From contig JBFICW010000025.1 in the NCBI GenBank assembly GCA_041581635.1, positions 1-40,268 on the forward strand: a DNA stretch of 40,268 bases. Direction: 5' to 3'. The stretch is from Porticoccus sp041581635 (lineage in GTDB: Bacteria; Pseudomonadota; Gammaproteobacteria; Pseudomonadales; Porticoccaceae). Positions 23,701 through 32,436 of this stretch are shown here, in pieces. The notes below the pieces were generated by a model. It was given only the letters and a program-made list of their open reading frames with translations, was not told the origin of the DNA and did not search any database. The translations under genes and the position numbers were made by a program. The stretch's first letter is position 1, and each line of letters begins with the position of its first letter.

Positions 23701-25689
23701 ATGTTTAAAAAAATTCTTGTTGCGAATAGGGGTGAAATTGCCTGCCGTGTATTCCGTACTGCAAAGGCCATGGGTATTGGTACTGTTGCCGTGTATTCAG
23801 ATGCAGATAAAGATGCCCTGCATGTGGCAATGGCCGACGAAGCCGTAAATATTGGCCCCGCGGCCTCTGCAGAAAGCTATCTGGTCATTGAAAAAATTAT
23901 CGACGCCTGTAAAAAAACGGGTGCCGATGCAGTTCACCCTGGCTACGGTTTTTTATCTGAGAATAAAACATTTTGTGAAGCGCTGGATGCCGCCGGTATT
24001 ACGTTTATCGGCCCCGGTGTTAAGGCTATCGAGTCGATGGGGGACAAAATAACCTCCAAGCTGATCGCTGAAAAAGCCGGGGTGAACACCATCCCCGGTT
24101 ATACCGATGTGGTTCGCGATGCCGATCAGGCCGTTGAGATTGCCAGCGAAATTGGATTCCCCGTGATGTTGAAAGCCTCTGCCGGTGGTGGTGGTAAAGG
24201 TATGCGTGTGGCATGGGACGTGGAAGAGTGCCGGGATGGCTTTGAACGTGCCACTAACGAAGCTCGCTCTAGCTTTGGCGATGATCGCATTTTTATCGAG
24301 AAATTTATTCAGGAACCCCGTCACATTGAAATTCAGGTGATGGCAGACAGCCATGGTAACGCGATCTATTTGGGAGAGCGTGAATGCTCTATTCAGCGTC
24401 GCCACCAGAAAGTCATCGAGGAGGCTCCATCGCCTTTCCTGACAGAAGAAGTCCGTCAGAAAATGGGTGAGCAGTCCATATTGCTAGCTAAAGCGGTGGA
24501 TTATAAGTCTGCAGGCACTGTTGAGTTTATTGCTGATGCGAATATGAATTTCTACTTTCTGGAAATGAATACTCGGCTGCAGGTAGAGCATCCGGTCACT
24601 GAATTTGTGACTGGCCAGGATTTAGTTGAGCTGATGATTCGTGTTGCCGCCGGAGAAGAGCTCCCGTTGGCCCAGTCAGATGTCAAGCTGACAGGCTGGG
24701 CAATGGAAACCCGTGTTTATGCCGAAGATCCATTCCGGAATTTCATGCCGTCTACCGGTCGTCTAGTTCATTATCTGCCGCCTGAAGGTGAAGGTGTTCG
24801 TGTGGATACTGGCGTCTATGAAGGTGGCGAAGTATCAATGTTCTACGATCCGATGATTGCCAAATTGATTACTTATGGCGAAGACCGTAAACAGGCAACG
24901 GACAGAATGGTCGAAGCGCTGGATGCGTATTATATTCGTGGTGTGAACCATAATATCAGCTTCCTCAATGCGCTCATGGTGCATCCTCGCTTTGTGGCGG
25001 GCAATCTGACGACCAATTTTATTGCCGAAGAATATCCAGAGGGTTTTAGTTCTGATCTGGTTCCTCAGGATGACCCGGCCATCTGTGTGGTGGTTGCGGC
25101 GGCTATCAATAAAAAATATCGCGATCGTTGTGCCAATATTTCTGGCCAACTGCCTGGTATGGAATATCAGCCATCCCCGGATTGGGTGGTCATCATGGAT
25201 CATGGCGAGGCAGAATACCAAGTTGCTGTAGAAAATGGCGGCAATACGATTGGTGTTGAGTTCGATGGTGTGGCGTATCAAATCGAGACCGACTGGCGCT
25301 TTGGAGAACCTCTGTTTAAGGCCGAGATTAATGGACAGCCTGTATGTATTCAAATTGATATTGTTGGTTCGACAATCAGGATGTTCCACCGTGGCGCCCA
25401 AAAAGATGCCTTTGTGGTAACGGCGAGAACGGCCGAGCTCAATCGACACATGTTGGTTAAAGAAGCACCCGATATGTCTAAATTCTTGTTGTCTCCCATG
25501 CCTGGATTGTTGGTTAAATTATCCGCGAAGGAGGGCGATGAAGTGAAAGAGGGTGAAGAGCTGGCAGTGGTGGAGGCCATGAAGATGGAAAACAGTCTGC
25601 GTGCCACGGCCGATGGCGTGGTCAAGAAAATCTCTGCAACTGAAGGCGATAGCCTGATGGTAGATCAGCCGATTGTTGAATTTGAATAA
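23701..25689 (+). CDS. pccA: Propionyl-CoA carboxylase alpha subunit (biotin carboxylase + biotin carrier)
   Basis: A 662-residue subunit that carboxylates its own biotin with ATP and bicarbonate. Residues 1-450 are biotin carboxylase (FKKILVANRGEIACRVFRTAKAMG, the ATP-grasp loop AGGGGKGMRV, EMNTRLQVEHPVTE). About 455-590 is the BT-type linking domain that contacts PccB. The last 75 residues are the biotinyl domain, with biotinylated K628 in VEAMKMENSLRA. ATG 23701 begins the canonical MFKKILVANRGE, with GGAAGAAG upstream; the frame opening 16 codons earlier is leader. The BT domain separates it from acetyl-CoA carboxylase AccC. Operon position supports propionyl-CoA. Confidence 0.94.
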   Translation: MFKKILVANRGEIACRVFRTAKAMGIGTVAVYSDADKDALHVAMADEAVNIGPAASAESYLVIEKIIDACKKTGADAVHPGYGFLSENKTFCEALDAAGITFIGPGVKAIESMGDKITSKLIAEKAGVNTIPGYTDVVRDADQAVEIASEIGFPVMLKASAGGGGKGMRVAWDVEECRDGFERATNEARSSFGDDRIFIEKFIQEPRHIEIQVMADSHGNAIYLGERECSIQRRHQKVIEEAPSPFLTEEVRQKMGEQSILLAKAVDYKSAGTVEFIADANMNFYFLEMNTRLQVEHPVTEFVTGQDLVELMIRVAAGEELPLAQSDVKLTGWAMETRVYAEDPFRNFMPSTGRLVHYLPPEGEGVRVDTGVYEGGEVSMFYDPMIAKLITYGEDRKQATDRMVEALDAYYIRGVNHNISFLNALMVHPRFVAGNLTTNFIAEEYPEGFSSDLVPQDDPAICVVVAAAINKKYRDRCANISGQLPGMEYQPSPDWVVIMDHGEAEYQVAVENGGNTIGVEFDGVAYQIETDWRFGEPLFKAEINGQPVCIQIDIVGSTIRMFHRGAQKDAFVVTARTAELNRHMLVKEAPDMSKFLLSPMPGLLVKLSAKEGDEVKEGEELAVVEAMKMENSLRATADGVVKKISATEGDSLMVDQPIVEFE

Positions 25690-25802
25690 AAGAGTACCGG
25701 TTCTCTGTGATGAATTGGCGCATTACCTGACCTGACCCTCGCTCTCTGTGGAAGGTACAATGTGGAACGTCATGGCCAGATTACCGGAGATAGGCAATTC
25801 AA

Positions 25803-26807
25803 ATGACTTCACCTCAAATCACCGAGCCTCAGATGACTATTAAAGGGCTTGCAGAGCGTATTCAGCAGGGTGATCGCCGGGCCTTGGCCAAGGGGATTAC
25901 TCTGGTTGAGTCGACGCGACCCTCTCATCGAGAGCAGGCGGCAGAGCTGTTAGAGCTCATTATGCCTCATACGGGAAACTCAATAAGACTGGGTATTTCT
26001 GGCGTGCCCGGTGTGGGTAAGTCTACTTTTATCGAGTCCTTCGGTAATTATGTGATTGGCCAGGGGCATCGTGTAGCCGTGTTGGCTGTTGATCCAACCT
26101 CCGCTGTCAGTGGGGGATCCATTCTCGGTGATAAAACCCGAATGGAAACACTCTCTCGAAATACCAATGCCTTTATTCGTCCCTCGCCTGCGGGGAAAAC
26201 TCTCGGTGGTGTAACCCGCAGAACGCGCGAAACCATGTTGCTTTGTGAAGCGGCGGGTTTTGATGTGATTTTTGTGGAAACAGTGGGGGTGGGGCAGTCA
26301 GAAACCGCTGTGGCAGAGATGACAGATATGTTTTTGCTGTTGTTATTGCCGGGCGGTGGTGATGAATTACAGGGTATTAAGCGCGGTATTATGGAGTTGG
26401 CTGATTTAGTCTTGGTGAATAAGTCTGATGGTGATCAGCTGGCGGCAGCCAGCCGCACGGTGGCAGATTACCGTATGGCTTTGCACTTCCTCCATCCAAG
26501 GAGCCGGCACTGGCAGGCCAAGGTTCAGGCCCTGTCCGCACTGAAGAATCAAGGTGTCGATGAGGTTTGGCAAACAGTCGAAGCCTTTCGTGAAGCATTG
26601 GAGCGAGAAGGCGAAATTGCGGCCCGTCGCTCTGCTCAATCCCGGGCCTGGATGTGGAGTGAAACAGCAGATGTGCTCATCACAGAACTGAAAGAGAGCG
26701 AGGCGGTTAAATCGCTAGTTGAAACACTAGAGCAAGAGGTGACGGCGGGCGAGTTGCCTCCAACGATTGCGGCCCGAAGATTAATTGACGCATTTCGGCA
26801 ACAATAG
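25803..26807 (+). CDS. meaB: MeaB/ArgK-type GTPase, methylmalonyl-CoA mutase chaperone
   Basis: A 334-residue G3E-family GTPase. It guards methylmalonyl-CoA mutase, gating adenosylcobalamin loading and removing damaged cofactor. Visible are the P-loop GVPGVGKST (residues 67-75), AVLAVDPTSAVSGGSILGDKTRME, the switch region with FVETVGVGQSE, and the guanine-specificity NKSDGD. The C-terminal dimerisation helices are present. It is 112 bases after pccA in the same operon as its client ScpA. Older annotations call this family ArgK (LAO/AO transport kinase); the mutase context settles the role. Confidence 0.93.
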   Translation: MTSPQITEPQMTIKGLAERIQQGDRRALAKGITLVESTRPSHREQAAELLELIMPHTGNSIRLGISGVPGVGKSTFIESFGNYVIGQGHRVAVLAVDPTSAVSGGSILGDKTRMETLSRNTNAFIRPSPAGKTLGGVTRRTRETMLLCEAAGFDVIFVETVGVGQSETAVAEMTDMFLLLLLPGGGDELQGIKRGIMELADLVLVNKSDGDQLAAASRTVADYRMALHFLHPRSRHWQAKVQALSALKNQGVDEVWQTVEAFREALEREGEIAARRSAQSRAWMWSETADVLITELKESEAVKSLVETLEQEVTAGELPPTIAARRLIDAFRQQ

Positions 26808-26872
26808 GGTTGCATCTTTATGACGTCAGATTCAAACACAATAGATAATTTTTGATTTAAAGGTTAATTGTA

Positions 26873-27277
26873 ATGATAGGAAATCTAAACCATGTGGCTA
26901 TTGTTGTCCCCGATTTGGACAAGGCTGTAGACACATACCGTTATGCTTTGGGCGCAAAAACCTCAGAGCCAAACGATTTGCCAGAGCATGGTGTTCGCGT
27001 GGTCTTTGTGGAGCTTGCCAATACAAAAATCGAACTCTTATTACCCTTGGGTGATGACTCGCCAATCGCTAAATTTCTTGAACGAAACCCCGATGGTGGT
27101 ATGCATCATATTTGTTACGAGGTGGATGATATCCTCGCGGCAAGAGACAAGCTTATCGCAGAGGGCGCTCGCGTGTTGGGCCATGGAGAGCCAAAGATTG
27201 GCGCCCACGGCAAGCCGGTGTTGTTTCTTCACCCCAAAGATTTCTGTGGTACGTTGGTAGAGATTGAGCAGTGCTAA
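26873..27277 (+). CDS. mce: Methylmalonyl-CoA epimerase
   Basis: A 134-residue glyoxalase/VOC-fold enzyme that converts (S)- to (R)-methylmalonyl-CoA, linking PccAB to ScpA. The metal-binding positions fit the family: H7 in NLNHVAIVV, H79 in GGMHHICYEVDD and E130 in GTLVEIEQC. AAAGG lies about ten bases before the ATG. It is the last gene of the operon and is followed by an intrinsic terminator 23 bases on. The length is the typical 130-150. Confidence 0.93.
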   Translation: MIGNLNHVAIVVPDLDKAVDTYRYALGAKTSEPNDLPEHGVRVVFVELANTKIELLLPLGDDSPIAKFLERNPDGGMHHICYEVDDILAARDKLIAEGARVLGHGEPKIGAHGKPVLFLHPKDFCGTLVEIEQC

Positions 27278-27293
27278 CGACTAACGCTGAGAT

Positions 27294-27324
27294 CAAAAAA
27301 ACCCTGTTAATTCAGGGTTTTTTT
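27294..27324 (+). terminator. Rho-independent terminator of the propionyl-CoA operon
   Basis: The stem AACCCTG (27300-27306) pairs with CAGGGTT (27313-27319) around TTAATT, with a flanking A-run on the left and seven Ts on the right. Confidence 0.92.
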
Positions 27325-27452
27325 ATGGGTGAAAAAAGCTGCAAGGAGTCGCTGTTCATGAGATACAGTCATTGTGGTGACATAGTTTGCTAGTATGTTT
27401 AGGTAGCCATTAGTAAAAAACAACCGACACCAGAACTTGGGACTTACGTTTT

Positions 27453-29189
27453 ATGGAAAAAGTTAAGGACGTTTCTGCTGAATGTAAAGAGGATGATTCG
27501 GCTCAATTTGAGGCCAATCTCAAAAACTGGCTGATTGAGGCAAACGCTGTCAAGGAAATGGATTTTGCTCGAGCCAAGCGGGTGAAGTCAGAGCAACTTG
27601 AAACCGAGTCATTGGTGTCATTATTAGTGCGGTTGGGGATGGTCTCGGAGAGGGCTATGGCAGAGGCGGTAGCAGATATCAACTCGCTTGGCCTGATTAA
27701 ACCAACGGAATACCCAGATGTGCCATTGTTTAAGGAGAAACTGTCTGGTCGTTTTTTGAAAGATCAGCAGGTCATTCCGGTCAAAACAGAAGGGGATATT
27801 CTGCAATTGGCTATGGCTGACCCCACTGCCAGTTATCCGTTACGTGCCGTGGCAATGGCCACCGGTATGAACATAAGTCCATGTGTGGGTGTGGGTTCAG
27901 AAATTCAACAGGTCGTCACACAGCTTTATCTCAGTGACAGCGGGGTGGATAGTCGGCGTGATTCAGTTGTTAGCGATGATGTCAGTGAGCATGATGTCGC
28001 TCAGTTGAGAGATATGGCGAGTGAAGCCCCCGTTATCAGATTGGTCAACCAAATTGTTCAGCGCGCAGTCGATGCCAGGGCTTCCGATATTCATATCGAA
28101 CCATTTGAGACTCAATTAAAAATTCGTTACCGCATCGATGGCGTGTTGCGGGATGAAGCCTCGCCCTCACAGCAAATGGGGCCAGCTGTTATTTCCAGAG
28201 TAAAAATTATGGCTGATCTGGATATCGCTGAGCGACGATTGCCTCAGGATGGTCGTATCAACCTGCGTGTTCAAGGGCAGGATTTGGATATCCGGGTATC
28301 GAGTATCCCCACCATGTATGGTGAAAGTGTGGTGATGCGCCTGTTACACCGCGAAACCGTCGCACTGGATTTTGATAGCCTTGGATTTACCCCGGAATTG
28401 AAACAGAAGCTTAAGCAAGCTCTGGATATGCCCCATGGCATGATCATTGTGACCGGTCCTACGGGCAGTGGTAAGACAACCACGCTCTATACCGCATTGA
28501 ACAGCCTCAATACGGAAGAGCGGAAGGTGATTACCGTGGAAGACCCCGTTGAGTACAACCTTGCGGGTATCAATCAGATACAGGCTAACCCCACCATCGG
28601 ATTAAGTTTTTCAAGTGCGTTACGCTCTATCGTTAGACAGGATCCCGATGTCATTATGGTCGGTGAAATGCGCGATCTGGAGACTGCCAAAATATGTGTG
28701 CAGTCGTCACTCACTGGTCACCTGGTGTTGTCGACCCTGCATACCAATGATGCGGCAAGCAGCATTACCCGGTTACTTGAAATGGGGGTAGAGGATTACT
28801 TGCTGAATTCCACGCTCAATATTGTGTTAGCGCAACGCTTGGTAAGAACCCTCTGCGAACATTGCCGGGAAGCCTATAGCCCCAATGAGGGCATTGTCAG
28901 AGAGTTTGGCCTTGATAAATTACAGTTAGAGGGCGAGTTGCAGTTGTTTCATGCGCGCGGTTGTGAAGACTGTGGTGGAACCGGCTACCGTGGTCGGGTG
29001 GGTATTATTGAAATGCTGCCTATGTCCGATGCCATACGTGAATTAATCTTAACGCATGCCAGTGCCGGTAAAATTGAGAAGGTGGCAAAAGAAAATGGTA
29101 TGCACTCCATGTTTGAAGATGGTTGCCACAAAGCGCTACAAGGTCTGACGACAATAGAAGAAGTGGTGCGTGTGACGCAGGAGGCTTGA
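27453..29189 (+). CDS. gspE: Type II secretion ATPase GspE
   Basis: A 578-residue cytoplasmic ATPase driving pseudopilus assembly. Residues 1-165 are the N1/N2 domains that dock on GspL/GspF. Then come ASDIHIEP, Walker A GPTGSGKT at 335-342, the Asp box, Walker B DPDVIMVGE at 397-405, and the tetracysteine zinc site C468/C471 and C504/C507. That zinc site and the following gspF-gspN identify it as GspE rather than PilB. It is the first gene of an 11-gene operon in the Xps order E-F-G-H-I-J-K-L-M-N-D. No strong Shine-Dalgarno precedes the ATG. The stop is three bases from the TTG start of gspF. Confidence 0.95.
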   Translation: MEKVKDVSAECKEDDSAQFEANLKNWLIEANAVKEMDFARAKRVKSEQLETESLVSLLVRLGMVSERAMAEAVADINSLGLIKPTEYPDVPLFKEKLSGRFLKDQQVIPVKTEGDILQLAMADPTASYPLRAVAMATGMNISPCVGVGSEIQQVVTQLYLSDSGVDSRRDSVVSDDVSEHDVAQLRDMASEAPVIRLVNQIVQRAVDARASDIHIEPFETQLKIRYRIDGVLRDEASPSQQMGPAVISRVKIMADLDIAERRLPQDGRINLRVQGQDLDIRVSSIPTMYGESVVMRLLHRETVALDFDSLGFTPELKQKLKQALDMPHGMIIVTGPTGSGKTTTLYTALNSLNTEERKVITVEDPVEYNLAGINQIQANPTIGLSFSSALRSIVRQDPDVIMVGEMRDLETAKICVQSSLTGHLVLSTLHTNDAASSITRLLEMGVEDYLLNSTLNIVLAQRLVRTLCEHCREAYSPNEGIVREFGLDKLQLEGELQLFHARGCEDCGGTGYRGRVGIIEMLPMSDAIRELILTHASAGKIEKVAKENGMHSMFEDGCHKALQGLTTIEEVVRVTQEA

Positions 29190-29191
29190 TT

Positions 29192-30412
29192 TTGCCGGTA
29201 TTTCAGTACAAAGCAGTCAATACTCAGGGTGAGGTCAAAACAGGCAGCATGTCGGCTATCTCTCAGCAGGATGTGATTGAGAAAATACAGCAGCAGGGAT
29301 TAATCCCTATCAGTGCCGAGGCTGCAACTGCCGCCTTGGTAGTAAAAAACAAAGCGCCGTGGCGGTTGCGAAAGCATCACCTGTCCACCACAGAAATTGC
29401 CGACTTTACGCGCCAGTTAGCTATTCTGGTGAGTGCCGGGCTACCGCTGGATCGGGCACTGGATATTATCCGGCAGGTATCGTCATTGCCGCCGATGATC
29501 GAGTTGGTGGAAGGCATACAAACTGCTGTCCGTGGTGGTGAGCCATTATCAAAAGCGCTGACAGAACACCCAAAATATTTCTCTGATTTTTATATCAACT
29601 TTATTCGTTCGGCAGAAATTTCTGGAAATCTGGCTGAGAGCCTGGAAGACCTTTCTCGTTATATTGAGAAGGCCCACGCCTTAAAAAACCAGTTGTTATC
29701 CGCCATGCTTTACCCTGCAATTCTGGTCGGTGTGACATTGCTGTCACTGGGAATCATCGTGGTCTACGTGTTGCCTGAGTTTTCCAAGCTGTTTGAAGAT
29801 ATGGATGCTTCGCTGCCCGCCAGCACGGCATTTGTGTTGGGTGCTGCAAATACAGCACGCGATTATGGACTGTTTTTGATCGTGGCTATCGTATTGTTGG
29901 TTTTATATGTTCGACACCGCAAGCAGGACGAAGCCTGGCGAACGCGGTGGGATGCCCGCATATTATCAATGGCCCTGTTGGGTGATCTAACGAGAAAGGT
30001 TGAAATGGCTCGGTTGAGTCGCAGCCTGGGGACTCTGCTGAAGGGCGGGGTGCCATTACTCTCTGCCATTAAAATAGCAAGAGACAGCCTGCAAAACAGG
30101 GTGATGGCCAGTAGCCTCGATGAGGTGGCCGACAGCTTACAGGAAGGCTCCGGCTTGGCGGGGCCAATGATGGAGGCGGGTGTATTTCCAGAGTTTGCCT
30201 TGCAAATGGTTCAAGTGGGGGAGGAAACGGGAAAGCTCGATCAAATGCTGATCAAAGTGGCAGATATTTATGACGATGAAGTTTCTACGGCCACACAACG
30301 GGCGCTGTCGATATTGGAACCCTTGTTGATTATTGGGCTGGGTATGGTGATTGGCGGCATTATTATGTCGATCCTGGTTGCTATTCTTAGTATTAATGAG
30401 TTACCTCTTTAA
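29192..30412 (+). CDS. gspF: Type II secretion inner-membrane platform protein GspF
   Basis: A 406-residue polytopic protein, the membrane core of the pseudopilus motor. The N-terminal PVFQYKAVNTQGEVKTGSM is followed by two repeated GspF cytoplasmic domains (FTRQLAILVSAGLPLDRAL; LSRSLGTLLKGGVPLLSAI). Three hydrophobic segments lie near residues 165-190, 215-240 and 372-400. The start chosen is TTG 29192, because AGGAGG (29179-29184) is seven bases upstream and the protein begins exactly at the family N-terminus. The frame extends upstream inside gspE with no family resemblance. Confidence 0.94.
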   Translation: MPVFQYKAVNTQGEVKTGSMSAISQQDVIEKIQQQGLIPISAEAATAALVVKNKAPWRLRKHHLSTTEIADFTRQLAILVSAGLPLDRALDIIRQVSSLPPMIELVEGIQTAVRGGEPLSKALTEHPKYFSDFYINFIRSAEISGNLAESLEDLSRYIEKAHALKNQLLSAMLYPAILVGVTLLSLGIIVVYVLPEFSKLFEDMDASLPASTAFVLGAANTARDYGLFLIVAIVLLVLYVRHRKQDEAWRTRWDARILSMALLGDLTRKVEMARLSRSLGTLLKGGVPLLSAIKIARDSLQNRVMASSLDEVADSLQEGSGLAGPMMEAGVFPEFALQMVQVGEETGKLDQMLIKVADIYDDEVSTATQRALSILEPLLIIGLGMVIGGIIMSILVAILSINELPL

Positions 30413-30437
30413 AAAGAAACTGTGTCAGGAGTTTTTC

Positions 30438-30854
30438 ATGAAACGTCAACATCGTGGATTTACCTTGCTGGAGCTACTGGTAGTTCTGGTCATTCTTGGA
30501 TTGTTGGCCAGCTTGGTTGGTCCGCAGGTGCTTAAACAGGTTGGCGGTTCAAAAAGCAAGGCGGCGGCCCTGCAGATTGCTGAATTTGGTACAGCCCTCG
30601 ATCTGTTTAGTCTCGAGGTGGGGCGTTACCCTACCAGTCAAGAAGGACTTGAAGCGCTGATACAAAAGCCGGGCAATGTACGATTCTGGAATGGCCCTTA
30701 CCTAAAGAAAAAGGTGATCCGCACGGATCCTTGGGGAAATGATTATATCTATCGTTCCCCTGGTGATCATGGTGACTACGATCTCTACTCGCTGGGTGCA
30801 GACAACCGAGATGGTGGAGAGGGAGACGATGCCGATGTGGTCAGCTGGGAATAA
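30438..30854 (+). CDS. gspG: Major pseudopilin GspG
   Basis: A 138-residue major pseudopilin. The prepilin leader MKRQHRG is cut before F8 (G/FTLLELLVV, with Glu at mature position 5), followed by the hydrophobic helix and the conserved C-terminal calcium-binding region (DPWGNDYIYRSPG, YDLYSLGADNRDGG). ATG 30438 has CAGGAG eight bases upstream. The prepilin peptidase (GspO/PilD) needed to process it is not in this window. Confidence 0.96.
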   Translation: MKRQHRGFTLLELLVVLVILGLLASLVGPQVLKQVGGSKSKAAALQIAEFGTALDLFSLEVGRYPTSQEGLEALIQKPGNVRFWNGPYLKKKVIRTDPWGNDYIYRSPGDHGDYDLYSLGADNRDGGEGDDADVVSWE

Positions 30855-30882
30855 CCGTAGATAATTTGAGCGGGGACAGGTA

Positions 30883-31335
30883 ATGAGCAACCGGCGAGCA
30901 GTTCGAGGTTTTACCCTGCTTGAACTGTTGGTGGTAATGTTTCTGGCTGCCATGGCAATTGGTGTGGTCGCTACCCGTTTTTCGGGTGTCGCTGGTGGTG
31001 CCGAATTAAAGGCAGAGTCGAGAAAGTTAGTTGCATTGTTGCGGCATACGCGGGCTCGGGCAATTTCGCAAAGTTTGACTCTCCGCCTGGCCTCTCTTGC
31101 CGATGGCAGCCAGTATCAAATCCTTCCCGGGGGTGATCAAATTACCCTTCCCAAGGGTATTTATCTCTCGATTACGCCGAGTGACGAAGAGGTGATTGTT
31201 AACCTCCCCGGCATCTATTTTTATCCCGATGGTAGCTCTAACGGTGGCAGCGTTGAGCTTGAATCAACAGCGGGTGATATTAACGTAGAGGTTAACTGGT
31301 TAACCGGGGAGGTTGCACTTGACCACCGGGATTAA
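30883..31335 (+). CDS. gspH: Minor pseudopilin GspH
   Basis: A 150-residue minor pseudopilin of the pseudopilus tip. The leader MSNRRAVRG is cut before F10 (FTLLELLVVM, Glu5 present), and the globular part begins ARAISQSLTLRLASLADGSQYQI. ACAGG is just upstream of the ATG. The 3' end overlaps the start of gspI by 17 bases. Confidence 0.9.
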   Translation: MSNRRAVRGFTLLELLVVMFLAAMAIGVVATRFSGVAGGAELKAESRKLVALLRHTRARAISQSLTLRLASLADGSQYQILPGGDQITLPKGIYLSITPSDEEVIVNLPGIYFYPDGSSNGGSVELESTAGDINVEVNWLTGEVALDHRD

Positions 31336-31741
31336 CCATAAGCAGTCGGGGTTCTCGTTGCTGGAGGTGATTGTAGCACTGGCGGTCTTGAGTATTTGTG
31401 TCACCGTGATTCTCCGGATTTTTTCTGGTGTCACTGGTGCCACCAGAATAGTCGACGATTACGCGCAAGCCGTAGAGGTAGCCGAGACTCAGATGGCTCT
31501 GCTGGTGGCGCAGGATAACCCCCTGGGCACGGATACCGGCTTGGTGGACGATTACTACCGTTGGAGTACGGTAGTGAAAGAATACCGGCTGGAGCCGGAC
31601 AGTCCGCTGCTGGGCACCGCTGGATTTACTGACCCAGACGCTATTTATCGGCCTTATCACTATCTCGTGTCTGTAAAGTGGGGTGGACAAAAAAAACGAC
31701 AGTTTGAAATTTCAACTATTCGCCTGGGCGTTAAGCGATGA
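31319..31741 (+). CDS. gspI: Minor pseudopilin GspI
   Basis: A 140-residue minor pseudopilin, with leader ending QSG before F12 (FSLLEVIVALAVLS, Glu5 present). No ATG precedes the leader. TTG 31319 is preferred because GGGGAGG (31306-31312) is six bases upstream; a TTG at 31313 lies too close to that site. It overlaps gspH at the 5' end and gspJ by four bases (ATGA) at the 3' end, indicating translational coupling. Confidence 0.87.
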   Translation: MTTGINHKQSGFSLLEVIVALAVLSICVTVILRIFSGVTGATRIVDDYAQAVEVAETQMALLVAQDNPLGTDTGLVDDYYRWSTVVKEYRLEPDSPLLGTAGFTDPDAIYRPYHYLVSVKWGGQKKRQFEISTIRLGVKR

Positions 31742-32436
31742 AAGCTTTTGCTGATTCTCGAGTCAGTAACGGGTTTACGCTGATTGAGCTGCAGGTGGCC
31801 TTGTTGCTTGTGGCATTAATGGCCGTATTGTTGGTGGGCGCACTTCAGTTGTCTTCGCAAACCTGGACAAAAGTAACCGACAAACAAGATTTGTCAGAGC
31901 ATCGGTTTATGGTCGCCCGAATGCTGCGCAAGCATCTGGGTAATATGCGGTTTGTGCGAGTCAGAAGCGATGACAGTATTATCATGACGAGTTTCCTTGG
32001 GGATGGAAATCAGCTGAACTTTGTTGCGCCATACCCCAGTTTTAATAATGATGGCGAGCTTTATTGGTGGCATTTAAAAAACTATTGGGACGAAGATAAA
32101 GAGCGAGACATGCTGGGGATGGATTACCAGCCCTATCTGCCCGGAGAGCCCGTCATTATTGATAGTGAAGGCAATATGGGGTACGAGGATCAAGTCCCGT
32201 CCCGTCTGGACATTGCCGAGGGGTTTCAGCTCTCAGATGTGCACTACTACAGCCGGGATTCCATGGGCGTAGAATCCTGGGAAGACCAATGGGAACCGAG
32301 CACCGCTAACCCGCTGGTGATTCGTTTTACTCTGACAGAGATTAACAGTGATGGATTGGAAACAGAGCTGCCAGAAATTGCTGTTGCCCCCCGATTTGCC
32401 AGTCAGCGGCTATATGCTGATCCGGGGAGTCAATAG
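31738..32436 (+). CDS. gspJ: Minor pseudopilin GspJ
   Basis: A 232-residue minor pseudopilin of the tip complex. The leader MKAFADSRVSNG is cut before F13 (FTLIELQVALLLVALMAVLLVG). A GspJ-type beta-rich domain follows (GDGNQLNFVAPYP, YYSRDSMGVESWEDQW, NPLVIRFTL). Its ATG overlaps the gspI stop, and its stop overlaps the GTG of gspK. Confidence 0.9.
   Translation: MKAFADSRVSNGFTLIELQVALLLVALMAVLLVGALQLSSQTWTKVTDKQDLSEHRFMVARMLRKHLGNMRFVRVRSDDSIIMTSFLGDGNQLNFVAPYPSFNNDGELYWWHLKNYWDEDKERDMLGMDYQPYLPGEPVIIDSEGNMGYEDQVPSRLDIAEGFQLSDVHYYSRDSMGVESWEDQWEPSTANPLVIRFTLTEINSDGLETELPEIAVAPRFASQRLYADPGSQ

Noticed and set aside
24835..25449. 204-codon minus-strand open frame
   Set aside because: Fully antisense to pccA, with low-complexity translation and no ribosome-binding evidence.
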